Positions 1 to 8,597 of a stretch of 64,000 nucleotides of DNA are shown in pieces. Origin of the DNA: Micromonospora avicenniae (GTDB lineage Bacteria; Actinomycetota; Actinomycetes; Mycobacteriales; Micromonosporaceae). The DNA is taken from the NCBI RefSeq assembly GCF_900156065.1, contig NZ_FTNF01000001.1:372001-436000 (forward strand). The letters run 5' to 3'. Within the stretch, counting starts at the first letter, position 1. Each line of letters opens with the position of its first letter. The translations under genes and the position numbers were made by a program. The notes under the pieces are model-generated. The model had not been told where the DNA came from. It made no database searches and saw only the letters and a program-made list of their open reading frames with translations.

Positions 1-148
1 CCCGCCGGCTGAGCCGATCGGCCATTGTCGCGAGCGCATCCGGCACCGGCACAGGTTTCCTGGCGAGCGCGCCTGCCGACGATGCCACCACTGCCGATTC
101 GGCAGAAGGCAGTTGTGACGTCCGGTTCACGCCACCGGCGGGAACAGG

Positions 149-1180
149 ATGGACATCAACCCGAGGTTGCCGCACGATGAACGGGTGCTGCGGATCTTGG
201 GGGTCACGGCGGCCGAGCAGGCGCTCTACGAATGGTTGCTCGAACGCCCGGCGGTTCGCCTTGAGACGCTCGACCGGTCGGCCGCCGACCAGCCGTGGCG
301 AGGCCAGGCCCGTCCGCTGCTCGCCCGGCTCGAAGAGTTGGGGCTGGCGCTGCGACTCCCCGGGAGCCCGGCGCGGTTCCAGGCGGTGGCACCGGACGAG
401 GTCGCCGATGTGCTGGCGCTCGCCGGTGAACGCGCCCTGTCCCGCGCCCGGGCCCGGCGCGCCCGGCTGGCGGCGGTCTTCCGCGCCGGTCAGCACCCGC
501 ACGACGCCGGAGGTCTCGTCGAGATCCTGCACGGCAAGCAGGCGATCAAGCAAGCGTTCATCGACGTCCAGCTCAGCGCCCGTCATGAGGTACGGGTCTT
601 CGACGCTCCGCCCTACGTGGACGTCCCGCCCCTGAACGAGCCGGTGGAGCTGGAGCTGCTGCGCCAGGGCATCCACTATCGGGTGATCTACGACCGGCGG
701 GGGCTCGACGATCCCAGCCGGCTCGCCGACTTCGCACAGGGGCTCTCCGTCGGGGAGGAGATCCGCGTCTCCACCGTGCCGATCAAGCTGGTGCTCAGTG
801 ACCACCCGCTGGCGCTGCTCCCGGTCCACCCCGGGAACGTCGAGTCCGCCATGCTCGTCCGCGACCCGACCCTGATCGAGATGCTCGGCGGGCTGTTCGA
901 GATCACCTGGGAGCAGGGCGTCCCGTTGCGGGTACGCGACGGCCACCCGCAGCTCGTGGAGGTCGGCGACGCGCCGTCGCCGATCGAGGGGGAGCTGCTA
1001 CCGCTGCTCGCGGCCGGGCTGACCGACGCGGCGATCGCCGCCCAGCAGGGCTGCACCGAACGCACGGTGCGTCGCCGGATCAGCGCGATGCTGCGGCGGT
1101 TGGGGGCGGCCAGCCGGTTCCAAGCCGGCTACCAGGCCATCCGCCGCGGCTGGATAACCACGTCCGGAGGCGTGGTCTGA
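149..1180 (+). CDS. TrmB-like/LuxR-HTH transcriptional regulator (first of a tandem pair)
   Basis: 343 residues. The N-terminal ~85 residues read as a TrmB-type winged helix (LGVTAAEQALYEWLLE, then an arginine-rich helix). The middle (about 120-260) holds VEILHGKQAI and a LELLRQGIHYRVIYDR stretch typical of the TrmB-associated sensor/PLD-like domain. The last ~55 residues form a LuxR-type HTH (LLAAGLTDAAIAAQQGCTERT). It is probably a cytoplasmic DNA-binding regulator; the ligand is unknown. The ATG follows a weak AACAGG. A paralogue starts 2 nt after its stop, so the two are probably co-transcribed. No target gene can be named. Confidence 0.8.
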   Translation: MDINPRLPHDERVLRILGVTAAEQALYEWLLERPAVRLETLDRSAADQPWRGQARPLLARLEELGLALRLPGSPARFQAVAPDEVADVLALAGERALSRARARRARLAAVFRAGQHPHDAGGLVEILHGKQAIKQAFIDVQLSARHEVRVFDAPPYVDVPPLNEPVELELLRQGIHYRVIYDRRGLDDPSRLADFAQGLSVGEEIRVSTVPIKLVLSDHPLALLPVHPGNVESAMLVRDPTLIEMLGGLFEITWEQGVPLRVRDGHPQLVEVGDAPSPIEGELLPLLAAGLTDAAIAAQQGCTERTVRRRISAMLRRLGAASRFQAGYQAIRRGWITTSGGVV

Positions 1181-1182
1181 CA

Positions 1183-2175
1183 GTGCCGACGCATCCGGAG
1201 GGCGACCTCGACGCGGCCGGTCTGACCGCGGTCGAGTCCGCGGCGTACGAACTGGTCGTCGCGCAGCCGGGTGCCACGGCGGTCGACCTCGACCGGTCCT
1301 GGATCCGCTCCGAGCCGCTGCGTGACGCACTCGGCGCGCTGGTCGCCGCCGGGCTCGTCGTGGCGGGCGACGACGACCCGACCACCTACACGGCCGTCGA
1401 CCCCGAGGTCGCCCTCGACGCACCGATCCGCGCGTACGAGCGGCGGCTGCAGGCAGCCCGCGAGCACCTCCACCGCCTGGCCGCGGTCCACCGCGCGGAC
1501 CGCAGCCTCACCGACTCGACCGCCGTGCTCGAGGTGGTCAGCGGGCGGGAGGCGGTGCTGGAACGACTCCACCGCCTCCGGCGTACGGCCGAGACGGAGA
1601 TCCTCTGCCTGGACAAGCCCCCGTACCTCGACGGCGCCGGCACGACGAGCGGTGGGATCGAGCTGCTCCGGCGAGGCGTACGCTCCCGCACCATCTACGA
1701 GCGTTCGTCCCTCGAGCAGCCGGGCGCCCTGCACGGGCTCGAACAGCTCGTCGCCGCCGGCCAGCAGGCGCGGGTACTGCCGACCCTGCCGCTGAAGCTC
1801 TACCTCGCCGACGGCCGGTACGGCCTGCTCATCCGCCGGCCCGACGACGACGGTGGGAGCGCCGTGCTGCTCCGGCCCTGCGCGCTTCTCGACGCCCTGG
1901 GGCACCTCTTCGAAGGGCTGTGGCGGTCCGCCCTGCCACTGCAACCCGCTGCGGTCGCGCCACCGAGCCACCGCCCTCCGGTCGAGCACCGACGGCTCAT
2001 CGCGCTGCTGCTCTCCGGGCTCACCGACGAGGCGATCGCGCGCCAGCTCGGCGTCGGCTACCGCACCGCGCAGCGACACATCGCGACGCTGATGGCCTCA
2101 CTCGGCGCCCGTACCCGGTTTCAGGCCGGTGTGCAGGCCGCCCGCCGGGAGGAGCGGGAAGAGCACGAACCGTAG
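1183..2175 (+). CDS. TrmB-like/LuxR-HTH transcriptional regulator (second of a tandem pair)
   Basis: 330 residues with the same three-part plan as its upstream neighbour: an N-terminal winged helix (LTAVESAAYELVVAQPG), a middle sensor-like domain (VLEVVSGREAVLERL, GIELLRRGVRSRTIYER) and a C-terminal LuxR HTH (LLLSGLTDEAIARQLGVGYR). The GTG start lies 2 nt after the preceding stop, which suggests translational coupling. The copies are clearly diverged, so the duplication is not recent. They may form heterodimers or read different signals; that is inference. Confidence 0.78.
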   Translation: MPTHPEGDLDAAGLTAVESAAYELVVAQPGATAVDLDRSWIRSEPLRDALGALVAAGLVVAGDDDPTTYTAVDPEVALDAPIRAYERRLQAAREHLHRLAAVHRADRSLTDSTAVLEVVSGREAVLERLHRLRRTAETEILCLDKPPYLDGAGTTSGGIELLRRGVRSRTIYERSSLEQPGALHGLEQLVAAGQQARVLPTLPLKLYLADGRYGLLIRRPDDDGGSAVLLRPCALLDALGHLFEGLWRSALPLQPAAVAPPSHRPPVEHRRLIALLLSGLTDEAIARQLGVGYRTAQRHIATLMASLGARTRFQAGVQAARREEREEHEP

Positions 2176-2193
2176 GAGCCGCGCTCGCCCCGC

Positions 2194-2412
2194 TCAGCAG
2201 CCGCAGGCGCCGCCACAGCAGCCGCCCCCGGCGGGAGCCGGGGCGCCACCGGAGGTACCACCGCTGCGGCCGGTGACCGCGACGGTGGAGAGCAGCTTCA
2301 CAGTGTCCACATGTCCCTCCGGGCACGCAGCCGGCTCACCGGCCTGGACCATCGGGCGATTGACCTCGAAGGTTGCGCCGCAGGCGCGGCAGCGGAAGTC
2401 GTACCGGGGCAT
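2194..2412 (-). CDS. FmdB-family zinc-ribbon regulatory protein
   Basis: 72 residues starting MPRYDFRCRACG, the classic FmdB opening. C8/C11 form the first knuckle; the second is C30 with H34 (CPEGH) instead of the usual CxxC. The tail is Gly/Cys-rich (GGGCCGGACGC). It probably binds zinc; the family role is poorly defined. I start at the ATG at 2412 because the longer open frame upstream is the shadow of the divergent transglycosylase. On the minus strand TACCCT ends 6 nt before this ATG with no Shine-Dalgarno sequence, which fits a leaderless mRNA. Confidence 0.85.
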   Translation of the reverse strand: MPRYDFRCRACGATFEVNRPMVQAGEPAACPEGHVDTVKLLSTVAVTGRSGGTSGGAPAPAGGGCCGGACGC

Positions 2413-2432
2413 GCATTCAGGGTACGTGGGGC

Positions 2433-2461
2433 CTGACGTGTCGCGGGGGATGGGTGATACT
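2433..2461 (+). promoter_or_regulatory. Sigma70-type promoter, leaderless, for the transglycosylase gene
   Basis: CTGACG (2433-2438), a 17-nt spacer and GATACT (2456-2461), followed by 6 nt and then the GTG at 2468. Both hexamers are near the TTGACA/TATAAT consensus and the spacing is ideal. Transcription should begin at or next to the start codon. Confidence 0.6.
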
Positions 2462-2467
2462 CGACGG

Positions 2468-3955
2468 GTGGTGGACGGCGAGGACAGATCGAACCTTCGG
2501 CCCCTGCGACCGGCCGCACCGCCCGACGGGGCGATCGCCGAGTCCGGCGCGGCACCGGATCCGGTGCCGCAGCAGGTGCCTCGTCCCCGACGCCCCTGGC
2601 TGAAGTCGCACGCTCCGGACGAGCCCGTGCCGACGGACAGTGCCGGCTCACCCCGGCCGAAGGACGACCCGACGCCGGCCGCAGGCACCGGTTCTACCGG
2701 GCCGACCGCACCGGACGGTGCGCCGACCGCGGTAACCGCCTCCGACGGGCCGAAGACCGAGGGCAGCGCCCCGACCGACGCCGACGGGACGACACCGGGC
2801 TCGCCGGTCGAGGCGGCTGCGGGCACCGGCGCGAAGACCGACGAGCCGCAGGCCGACGGCCCGAAGACCGACGCCACCACGAAGCCGGACGGTACGCCGA
2901 AGGCCGGCTCCGAGCCGGAGTCCGACGGCGGCCCGGCGGTGGCCGCCGACGAGACGGGCAGCGGCCCGAAGCCGGAAGACTCGACCGGGGCAGCCGCCAA
3001 CGCCGCCACCAAGGAGGGTGACCCGCTCGCCGCGCGGTCCAGCCGGCACCGGGTGCCGTTCGCGCACGCCGTACGCCTGCGTCCCCGTCGGGTCGCGGCC
3101 GCCGCCGCCCGGGCGACCCGGGCCTGGTCGCGGCGGCCGAGTGGCCGGCTCGCACTGCCGGGATTGTTCCTCCTGGTGCTGGTGGCGGCGACGGCGGCCG
3201 CGGGGGCGCTGGTCGTCCCGGCGGCGGTGCACGCGCCGCGCCCGGTCGCGGTCGACGCCACCGCTGACACCACCGCGCCGCTACCCGGGACCTCACCGAC
3301 CGGGCTGCCCGGGGGTCTGCCGGGTGGGCTGCCCACCACCGCTGCCCCGGGGGTGCAGCCGACCGGGCCCGCGGTCGGGGGCCGCCCCGCGGACGCCCTG
3401 GCCAACTGGGCCAAGACGATCGGACCCAAGGTCGGGATCTCACCGACCGCGATGGAGGCGTACGGCTACGCGGAGCTGGTGCTCGCCCAGACGAACCGGA
3501 GCTGCGCGCTGAACTGGACCACACTGGCCGCCATCGGGTTCGTCGAGTCCTCGCACGGGCAGGCCAACGGCGCCAGCCTCGATAAGAACGGGCGAGCCAC
3601 ACCGGAGATCATCGGCCTGCCGTTGGACGGGCAGGGCGGCCGGATGCGCATCGTCGACACCGACCGTGGGGAGCTCGACAAGGACACCGCCTACGACCGT
3701 GCGATCGGGCCGATGCAGTTCATCCCGACCACCTGGAAGGAGGTGGGCGTGGACGCGGACAACGACGGCAAGGTGGACCCGCACGACATCGACGATGCGG
3801 CCCTGGCGGCCGGCAACTACCTGTGCCGCAACGGCCGCAATCTGAGCATCCCCACCGACTGGTGGAACGCGATCCTCTCGTACAACGACGTCCGCCCCTA
3901 CGTGCAGAAGGTGTTCGACACCGCGAACCAGTACGGACAGGCCAGCCGTACGTGA
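2468..3955 (+). CDS. Membrane-anchored lytic murein transglycosylase (SLT/MltB-like)
   Basis: About 495 residues. Residues 1-225 are a low-complexity Pro/Asp/Gly/Thr region ending in an arginine-rich stretch. One membrane helix lies at about 227-253 (LFLLVLVAATAAAGALVV), then a Pro/Gly linker. The C-terminal catalytic domain contains GFVESSHG (likely catalytic Glu360), GPMQFIPTTW and WWNAILSYN, the signature of MltB-like transglycosylases. The domain sits outside the membrane and should cleave peptidoglycan glycan strands to 1,6-anhydro products. The long acidic cytoplasmic tail is unusual for the family. The start is GTG 2468 (GTG 2471 is the alternative), chosen from the leaderless promoter just upstream. 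Confidence 0.85.
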   Translation: MVDGEDRSNLRPLRPAAPPDGAIAESGAAPDPVPQQVPRPRRPWLKSHAPDEPVPTDSAGSPRPKDDPTPAAGTGSTGPTAPDGAPTAVTASDGPKTEGSAPTDADGTTPGSPVEAAAGTGAKTDEPQADGPKTDATTKPDGTPKAGSEPESDGGPAVAADETGSGPKPEDSTGAAANAATKEGDPLAARSSRHRVPFAHAVRLRPRRVAAAAARATRAWSRRPSGRLALPGLFLLVLVAATAAAGALVVPAAVHAPRPVAVDATADTTAPLPGTSPTGLPGGLPGGLPTTAAPGVQPTGPAVGGRPADALANWAKTIGPKVGISPTAMEAYGYAELVLAQTNRSCALNWTTLAAIGFVESSHGQANGASLDKNGRATPEIIGLPLDGQGGRMRIVDTDRGELDKDTAYDRAIGPMQFIPTTWKEVGVDADNDGKVDPHDIDDAALAAGNYLCRNGRNLSIPTDWWNAILSYNDVRPYVQKVFDTANQYGQASRT

Positions 3956-4025
3956 AGTGATCGTCTGCATACATTTGGAGAACTGGACACTTCCCCCAGG
4001 CTGCCATTAGCGGCAAGCTAGACGG

Positions 4026-5045
4026 GTGATGGTGCGCGAGTGGGACGCCCGGACCGCGTCGTCTGCCGAGATCGCGTCGCTGCTGGACACGCTGAACGCG
4101 GTCCTCGCGGCCGACATGCCACAGGATCCGCCGTGGCGCAACGGTTCGCTGCGGGAGTACCTCACCGAGGTGATGCCGGGTCAGCGGCGGATCTCCTGGG
4201 TCGCGCAGCCGGAGTCGGCGGCCGGTGGCTCGTCGGACGCGGTCCTGGGTCAGGTGCACGTGCTGCTGCTCGGCGACATCGGCGTGCTGGAGGTGCTGGT
4301 GCATCCGGCCGTGCGGCGCACCGGCCTCGGCCGTGAACTGGTCCGGGTCGCGGCCCATCGGGTCTACCAGGAGGGCTTCTCCTCGATCGGCGCCGAGGTG
4401 GTCGGCGACACGCCCGCCGTCGACTTCTACGAGTCACTCGGCTTCACCCGGGAGTACGTCGAAACCCGCAGCGTGCTCGACCTCTCGACGGTGGACTGGA
4501 CGGACCTGGCCGAGATGGCCGGCGGCGTGGGCGCCGGATACCACCTGGAGTTCCACCCGGACGGGCCGCCGGACGAGCTGATCGAGGCGTACGCACGGGC
4601 GAAGGCCGAGGTGCGGGACGTCGAGGACGGCGAACTCCGCCCCAGTTCCTACGACGCGCAGCGGCTGCGGGACAGCCTGGACTGCCTGCATCGACGTGGC
4701 ATGCGGCCGTACATCGTGCTGGCCCTGCACGAACAGACCGGCGAGGTGGCCGGCCTGACTGAGGTGGTGGTGCCGGCCCAGCACCCGACCCGCGCCGACC
4801 AGTACGACACGATCGTGGCGCAGGACCACCGCGGCTACGGCATCGACCGGGCGATCAAGGCACGAATGCTGCTGGAGCTGCGCTCGGCCGCACCCGAGCT
4901 GACCGAGGTGCAAACCTGGAACGCCCAGGCCAACGAGGCGATGCTGAAGGTCAACGCCGAGCTGGGCTACCGGCCCGACCGCGACTGGTGCGAATACAGC
5001 GTCGACGTGGCCGAGTTGGTGCACCGTCTCGACGCGTCGCGCTGA
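4026..5045 (+). CDS. GNAT acetyltransferase with two tandem GNAT domains
   Basis: 339 residues. The first domain (1-160) has the acetyl-CoA loop region VHPAVRRTGLGRELVR followed by FYESLGFTRE. The second (185-335) has QDHRGYGIDRAIKARML and ends NAELGYRPDRDWCEYSVD. Two-domain GNATs of this type occur in actinobacteria, with mycothiol synthase the best-known example; nothing here identifies the substrate. The GTG at 4026 (or ATG at 4029) lacks a Shine-Dalgarno sequence. The 3' end overlaps the convergent XRE gene by 79 bp. Confidence 0.82.
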   Translation: MMVREWDARTASSAEIASLLDTLNAVLAADMPQDPPWRNGSLREYLTEVMPGQRRISWVAQPESAAGGSSDAVLGQVHVLLLGDIGVLEVLVHPAVRRTGLGRELVRVAAHRVYQEGFSSIGAEVVGDTPAVDFYESLGFTREYVETRSVLDLSTVDWTDLAEMAGGVGAGYHLEFHPDGPPDELIEAYARAKAEVRDVEDGELRPSSYDAQRLRDSLDCLHRRGMRPYIVLALHEQTGEVAGLTEVVVPAQHPTRADQYDTIVAQDHRGYGIDRAIKARMLLELRSAAPELTEVQTWNAQANEAMLKVNAELGYRPDRDWCEYSVDVAELVHRLDASR

Positions 5046-5470
5046 GACGACCGAGGCGAGGCGTCACCCGTGATGTCCGCCCACCACTCCCCTGGCTCGG
5101 GGTCGAGGATCGCGTCCAGGTGCGAGGGGTAGCGGTGTTCCGCCCCGTCGCGCGTGTCCGCCCAGTCCCGCATCGGCCTGCGCACCCGCCCGGACTCGTC
5201 CACGACGGCGAGCCGGTGACCCGCGACGCCGATGATGCGGCAGAGCAGTTCGATGCTCGGCGCGAGCCGGCCGGCCTCTATCCGTCCCACGGTCGCGTGG
5301 TGCACACCCGCTCGGCGCGCCAGCTCGCGCTGACTCAGGTCGGCTCGGCGGCGGATCGCCCGCACGATGCCCACCACCGGCCAGGGCGCGGCGGCGTCGC
5401 CCGCCTCGCTGGTGGGTTCCGTCGGGGCGTCGCCCGCCTCACCGGTGGGTTCCGTCGGGGCGTCGCTCAT
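4967..5470 (-). CDS. XRE-family helix-turn-helix regulator
   Basis: 167 residues from the ATG at 5470. The N-terminus carries a duplicated 11-residue acidic unit (DAPTEPTGEAG/DAPTEPTSEAG). An XRE HTH follows at about 30-90 (DLSQRELARRAGVHHATVGR), then an Arg/Trp-rich C-terminal region of unknown fold. It probably binds DNA as a dimer. The last 26 codons overlap the convergent GNAT gene. Two DnaA boxes lie 50-80 bp upstream of the start, so transcription may respond to DnaA. Targets are unknown. Confidence 0.8.
   Translation of the reverse strand: MSDAPTEPTGEAGDAPTEPTSEAGDAAAPWPVVGIVRAIRRRADLSQRELARRAGVHHATVGRIEAGRLAPSIELLCRIIGVAGHRLAVVDESGRVRRPMRDWADTRDGAEHRYPSHLDAILDPEPGEWWADITGDASPRSSQRDASRRCTNSATSTLYSHQSRSGR
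5400..5465. repeat. 33-bp in-frame tandem duplication in the XRE gene
   Basis: Two 33-bp copies (5400-5432 and 5433-5465) differ at only a few bases and encode the duplicated acidic 11-mer at the N-terminus of the XRE protein. It looks like a recent slippage duplication. Confidence 0.85.
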
Positions 5471-5521
5471 ACGCCCACCCTCCCGGTCGGCGTCGCGTCC
5501 CGCAATCCCGTCCACGCCGCC

Positions 5522-5549
5522 TGTGGACAACGTCGGGCCCTGTGGACAA
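5522..5549 (-). promoter_or_regulatory. Two DnaA boxes upstream of the XRE gene
   Basis: On the minus strand TTGTCCACA occurs twice (5522-5530 and 5541-5549), same orientation, 19 bp apart. Both copies are embedded in an identical 12-bp sequence. TTGTCCACA is the GC-rich actinobacterial form of the DnaA box. Only two boxes are present and no dnaA/dnaN lies nearby, so this is a regulatory or titration site, not oriC. The rest of 5471-6016 holds only the palindromic repeat at 5782; no convincing gene. Confidence 0.6.
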
Positions 5550-5781
5550 CGCTCGCCCTCGCCGGTCTCCGGCGCGGTTCCCTTCGGCGCTCCTCCACCC
5601 GGCAACGACCGACGGCAGGTTAACGCTTAGTAGCGAACGGCCACTGACGCGCAAACATCACCCATTGTGACGCCTGCGTGATCGCTGAACCGACGGTCAG
5701 CCCACCCCGCCCGCAACTCAACCACCCTGAGCAGGAACTTTCCCGTGGAGGTCGGCGACCCGAGGAACACCCCTCCGCCGC

Positions 5782-5850
5782 CTTTGCTCTGCACCCTCAT
5801 ACGCACCGGTCGCTGTGCGTGAGTGGCGCGTATAGGGGTGCAGAGCAAAG
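5782..5850. repeat. Palindromic dispersed repeat, copy A
   Basis: A 69-bp element with 26-bp terminal inverted arms (5782-5807 and 5825-5850) that match at about 23 positions. The outer end is CTTTGCTCTGCACCC and the inner part runs through an ATACGC motif. A second member lies at 31596-31718. It is intergenic, downstream of hemB and upstream of the XRE gene. It carries no transposase, so it resembles a REP/MITE-type element. It could also fold as a terminator for hemB. Confidence 0.75.
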
Positions 5851-6016
5851 CATCTGAGCGAGATACGGGGCGGAGGGCCAGGTGGCTACTCCCCGCGACG
5901 GAATCCAGCGCTGCCGAGGCCGTCCCGGCACCCACTCCGAGACAACCCTGTCCTGTTGGTGCGGCCGCCGCGATCGCTCGAACCCGCCCCCGCCGAACCG
6001 CGACGGGAGCGCCGTG

Positions 6017-7000
6017 TCAGTAACGCTCGCGGAGCAGCCGGGCGGCCTCGACCGCCCAGTAGGTGAGGATGATCTGGGCGCCGGCTCGACGGATCGAGGT
6101 GAGCGTCTCCAGGATCGCCCGCTCCCGGTCGATCCAGCCGTTCGCCGCGGCCGCCTCGACCATCGCGTACTCGCCCGAGACCTGGTACGCGGCGACCGGC
6201 ACGTCTACCGCGTCGCGAACCGCCGAAAGCACGTCCAGGTACGGCAGCGCCGGCTTCACCATCACCATGTCGGCGCCCTCGGCGACGTCGAGCGCCACCT
6301 CGCGCAGCGACTCCCGGAGGTTGGCCGGATCCTGCTGGTAGGCGCGGCGGTCCCCCTCCAGCGCCGACTCCACCGCCTCCCGGAACGGGCCGAAGAACGC
6401 CGACGCGTACTTCGCGGCGTACGCCAGCACCGTCACGTCCTGGTGCCCGGCGGCGTCGAGCGCCCGTCGGATCACCCCGACCTGGCCGTCCATCATCCCG
6501 GACGGCCCGACCACGTGGACCCCGGCCTCGGCCTGGGCGATCGCCATCTCGGCGTACGCGGCCAGGGTGGCGTCGTTGTCCACGTCACCGTCGGGGGTGA
6601 GCAGGCCGCAGTGCCCGTGCGAGGTGAACTCGTCCAGGCAGAGGTCGCTCATCACCACGGTGGCGTCACCGACCTCGGCGATCACGTCCCGGATCGCCAC
6701 GTTGAGGATGCCGTCCGGGTCGGCACCGCCGGAGCCGGACGGATCGCGCTGCTCCGGAATGCCGAAGAGCATGATCCCGCCAACCCCGGCCTGGACCGCC
6801 TCCACGGCGGCCTTCCGGAGCGAGTCCCGGGAGTGCTGGAGCACTCCCGGGAGCGAGGTGATCGCCCGGGGACCGGTCAACCCCTCCTTGACGAACATCG
6901 GCAGGATCAGCTCGGCGGGGTCCACGCGCGTCTCGGACACCAGCCGGCGCATCGCGGCGGTGCGGCGCAACCGGCGGGGCCGGACCTCGGGGTACGACAT
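6017..7000 (-). CDS. hemB: Delta-aminolevulinic acid dehydratase (porphobilinogen synthase)
   Basis: 327 residues, normal length. It condenses two 5-aminolevulinates to porphobilinogen in heme/corrin synthesis. Both active-site lysines are seen ([13 protein letters not shown] and [11 protein letters not shown]). The metal motif reads [14 protein letters not shown]: two cysteines of the zinc-enzyme triad are kept and the middle one is Asp, so metal preference is not obvious. It is the last gene of the rex-hem operon, 16 nt after hemD, with AGGAG 6 nt before its ATG. Confidence 0.96.
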   Translation of the reverse strand: MSYPEVRPRRLRRTAAMRRLVSETRVDPAELILPMFVKEGLTGPRAITSLPGVLQHSRDSLRKAAVEAVQAGVGGIMLFGIPEQRDPSGSGGADPDGILNVAIRDVIAEVGDATVVMSDLCLDEFTSHGHCGLLTPDGDVDNDATLAAYAEMAIAQAEAGVHVVGPSGMMDGQVGVIRRALDAAGHQDVTVLAYAAKYASAFFGPFREAVESALEGDRRAYQQDPANLRESLREVALDVAEGADMVMVKPALPYLDVLSAVRDAVDVPVAAYQVSGEYAMVEAAAANGWIDRERAILETLTSIRRAGAQIILTYWAVEAARLLRERY

Positions 7001-7016
7001 GGGTTACTCCTGACGA

Positions 7017-8597
7017 CTACCGGAACCTCAGGGCGGTCGGACCCTGCACCTTCGAGCCGCGGCGCTGCTTGGCCGGCATCGCGGCGAGCTTCTCCCGCAG
7101 CTCGACGGCGTAGGCGGCGAGCGCCTCCACCAGATCGGGAACCGAGGCGTGCTGCGGCTGGACGTCGACCCGCAGGCCGAACTCCGTGGCCGTCTCCGCC
7201 GTCTTCGGCCCGATCACAGCGACAACGGTACGCGCGTGCGGCTTTCCGGCGATGCCGACCAGGTTCCGGACGGTCGAGGACGAGGTGAAGAGCACCGCAT
7301 CGAAACCGCCGGACTTGATCGCGTCGCGGATGTCGGCCGGTGGCGGCGCCGCCCGGACCGTCCGGTACGCGGTCACGTCGTCGACCTCCCAGCCGCGCTC
7401 GGTGAGCCCGGCGGCGAGCGTCTCGGTGGCGATGTCGGCACGCGGCAGCAGCACCCGGCCGACCGGGTCGAGCACCTCGTCGTGCGGCGAGAACTCGGCC
7501 AGCAGGCCCTCGGACGACTGCTCCCCGGACGGGAGCAGCTCCGGCTGGATGCCGAACGCGCGCACGGCCTCCGCGGTCGCCTCGCCGATGCAGGCGATCT
7601 TCACGCCACCGAAGTGCCGGGCGTCGAGGCCGTGCTCGGCGAACTTCTCCCAGACCGCGCGGACCGCGTTCACCGAGGTGAAGACCACCCAGGCGTACCG
7701 GCCGTCGACCAGGCCCTTGACCGCCCGCTCCATCTGGGCCGGGGTACGCGGGGGCTCGACCGCGATGGTCGGCACCTCGCACGGGATCGCCCCGTACGCG
7801 CGCAGCCGGGCGCTCATCACACCGGCCTGCTCCTTCGTACGGGGCACGAGCACCTTCCAGCCGTACAGCGGCCGGTTCTCCCACCAGCTGAGCTTGTCCC
7901 GCTCACCGACGCCCTCGCCGAGGGTGAGCACCACCCGGCCGGTGAAGCCGAGCGCGGCCGCGACGAAGCTGTCCACCGTCGAGGTCGTCGTGTACTGCGT
8001 CTCCCCGGTGCCGTCGCCGGTCACGCCGACCGCAGTGGTGCCGTCCACCCCTGCCGAGAGCAGGCCGTCCCGGACCGCGGCCAGGTCACCCGCGTCCACG
8101 GCGAGCGCGACCGAGCCGCGGGTCACCGCCGCGGCCAGCGCCTCGAAGTCCAGCGCGCTGACGTCCTCGATGTCGGCCGCGGTGCGTACGCCCGGCAGCG
8201 GCACACCCGCGTACGCGGCGACACCCTCCGCCTGGCCCACACCCGGTACCACCTCGAAGTGGGCGGCGGTGCGGGCCACGGCCTGCACCTCCTTGACCAC
8301 CGAGTCGTGGCCGAACGGGTCGCCGGCGACCAGGTGAACCGCGTTCTGCCCGGCACGGGCCGCGGAGATCAGCACCTTGGCCACGTCTCCCGGCGCGCCT
8401 TCCGCCGGGGTGAACTCCGCGTCCGCACGCGCGTCGGCGCGTACGGCGGCGAGCAGCGACTCGGGTACTCCCCGGTCGTACACCACCTGGTCGGCGTCGA
8501 CCAGGGCGTCGTGCGCCCGGCGGGTCAGCAGGCCCGGGTCGCCGGGACCGGCCCCGACGAACGCGATGCGGCCTACGGGCTTACGGGTGCGGGTCAT
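7017..8597 (-). CDS. hemD: Uroporphyrinogen-III synthase fused to a SUMT-like methyltransferase domain
   Basis: 526 residues. The N-terminal ~245 residues resemble uroporphyrinogen-III C-methyltransferase (VGAGPGDPGLLTRRAHDALV). The C-terminal ~250 residues are uroporphyrinogen-III synthase (WKVLVPRTKEQAGVMSARLR, VVFTSVNAVRAVWE). The synthase cyclises hydroxymethylbilane. The methyltransferase half lacks the usual FGRGGEE block (it reads AGDPFGHDSVVKEV) and the THRG after the PGV loop, so it may be inactive. The start overlaps the hemC stop by 4 nt. Confidence 0.93.
   Translation of the reverse strand: MTRTRKPVGRIAFVGAGPGDPGLLTRRAHDALVDADQVVYDRGVPESLLAAVRADARADAEFTPAEGAPGDVAKVLISAARAGQNAVHLVAGDPFGHDSVVKEVQAVARTAAHFEVVPGVGQAEGVAAYAGVPLPGVRTAADIEDVSALDFEALAAAVTRGSVALAVDAGDLAAVRDGLLSAGVDGTTAVGVTGDGTGETQYTTTSTVDSFVAAALGFTGRVVLTLGEGVGERDKLSWWENRPLYGWKVLVPRTKEQAGVMSARLRAYGAIPCEVPTIAVEPPRTPAQMERAVKGLVDGRYAWVVFTSVNAVRAVWEKFAEHGLDARHFGGVKIACIGEATAEAVRAFGIQPELLPSGEQSSEGLLAEFSPHDEVLDPVGRVLLPRADIATETLAAGLTERGWEVDDVTAYRTVRAAPPPADIRDAIKSGGFDAVLFTSSSTVRNLVGIAGKPHARTVVAVIGPKTAETATEFGLRVDVQPQHASVPDLVEALAAYAVELREKLAAMPAKQRRGSKVQGPTALRFR

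Noticed and set aside
1..148. Open plus-strand frame from the window edge (reads like the end of a signal peptide plus a short secreted stretch).
   Set aside because: The frame continues as a shadow of the regulator gene to 635 and the visible part matches nothing; the upstream gene, if any, is outside the window.
5627..5935. 102-codon minus-strand open frame across palindromic repeat A.
   Set aside because: It crosses the repeat arms, has no ribosome-binding site and no recognisable domain.
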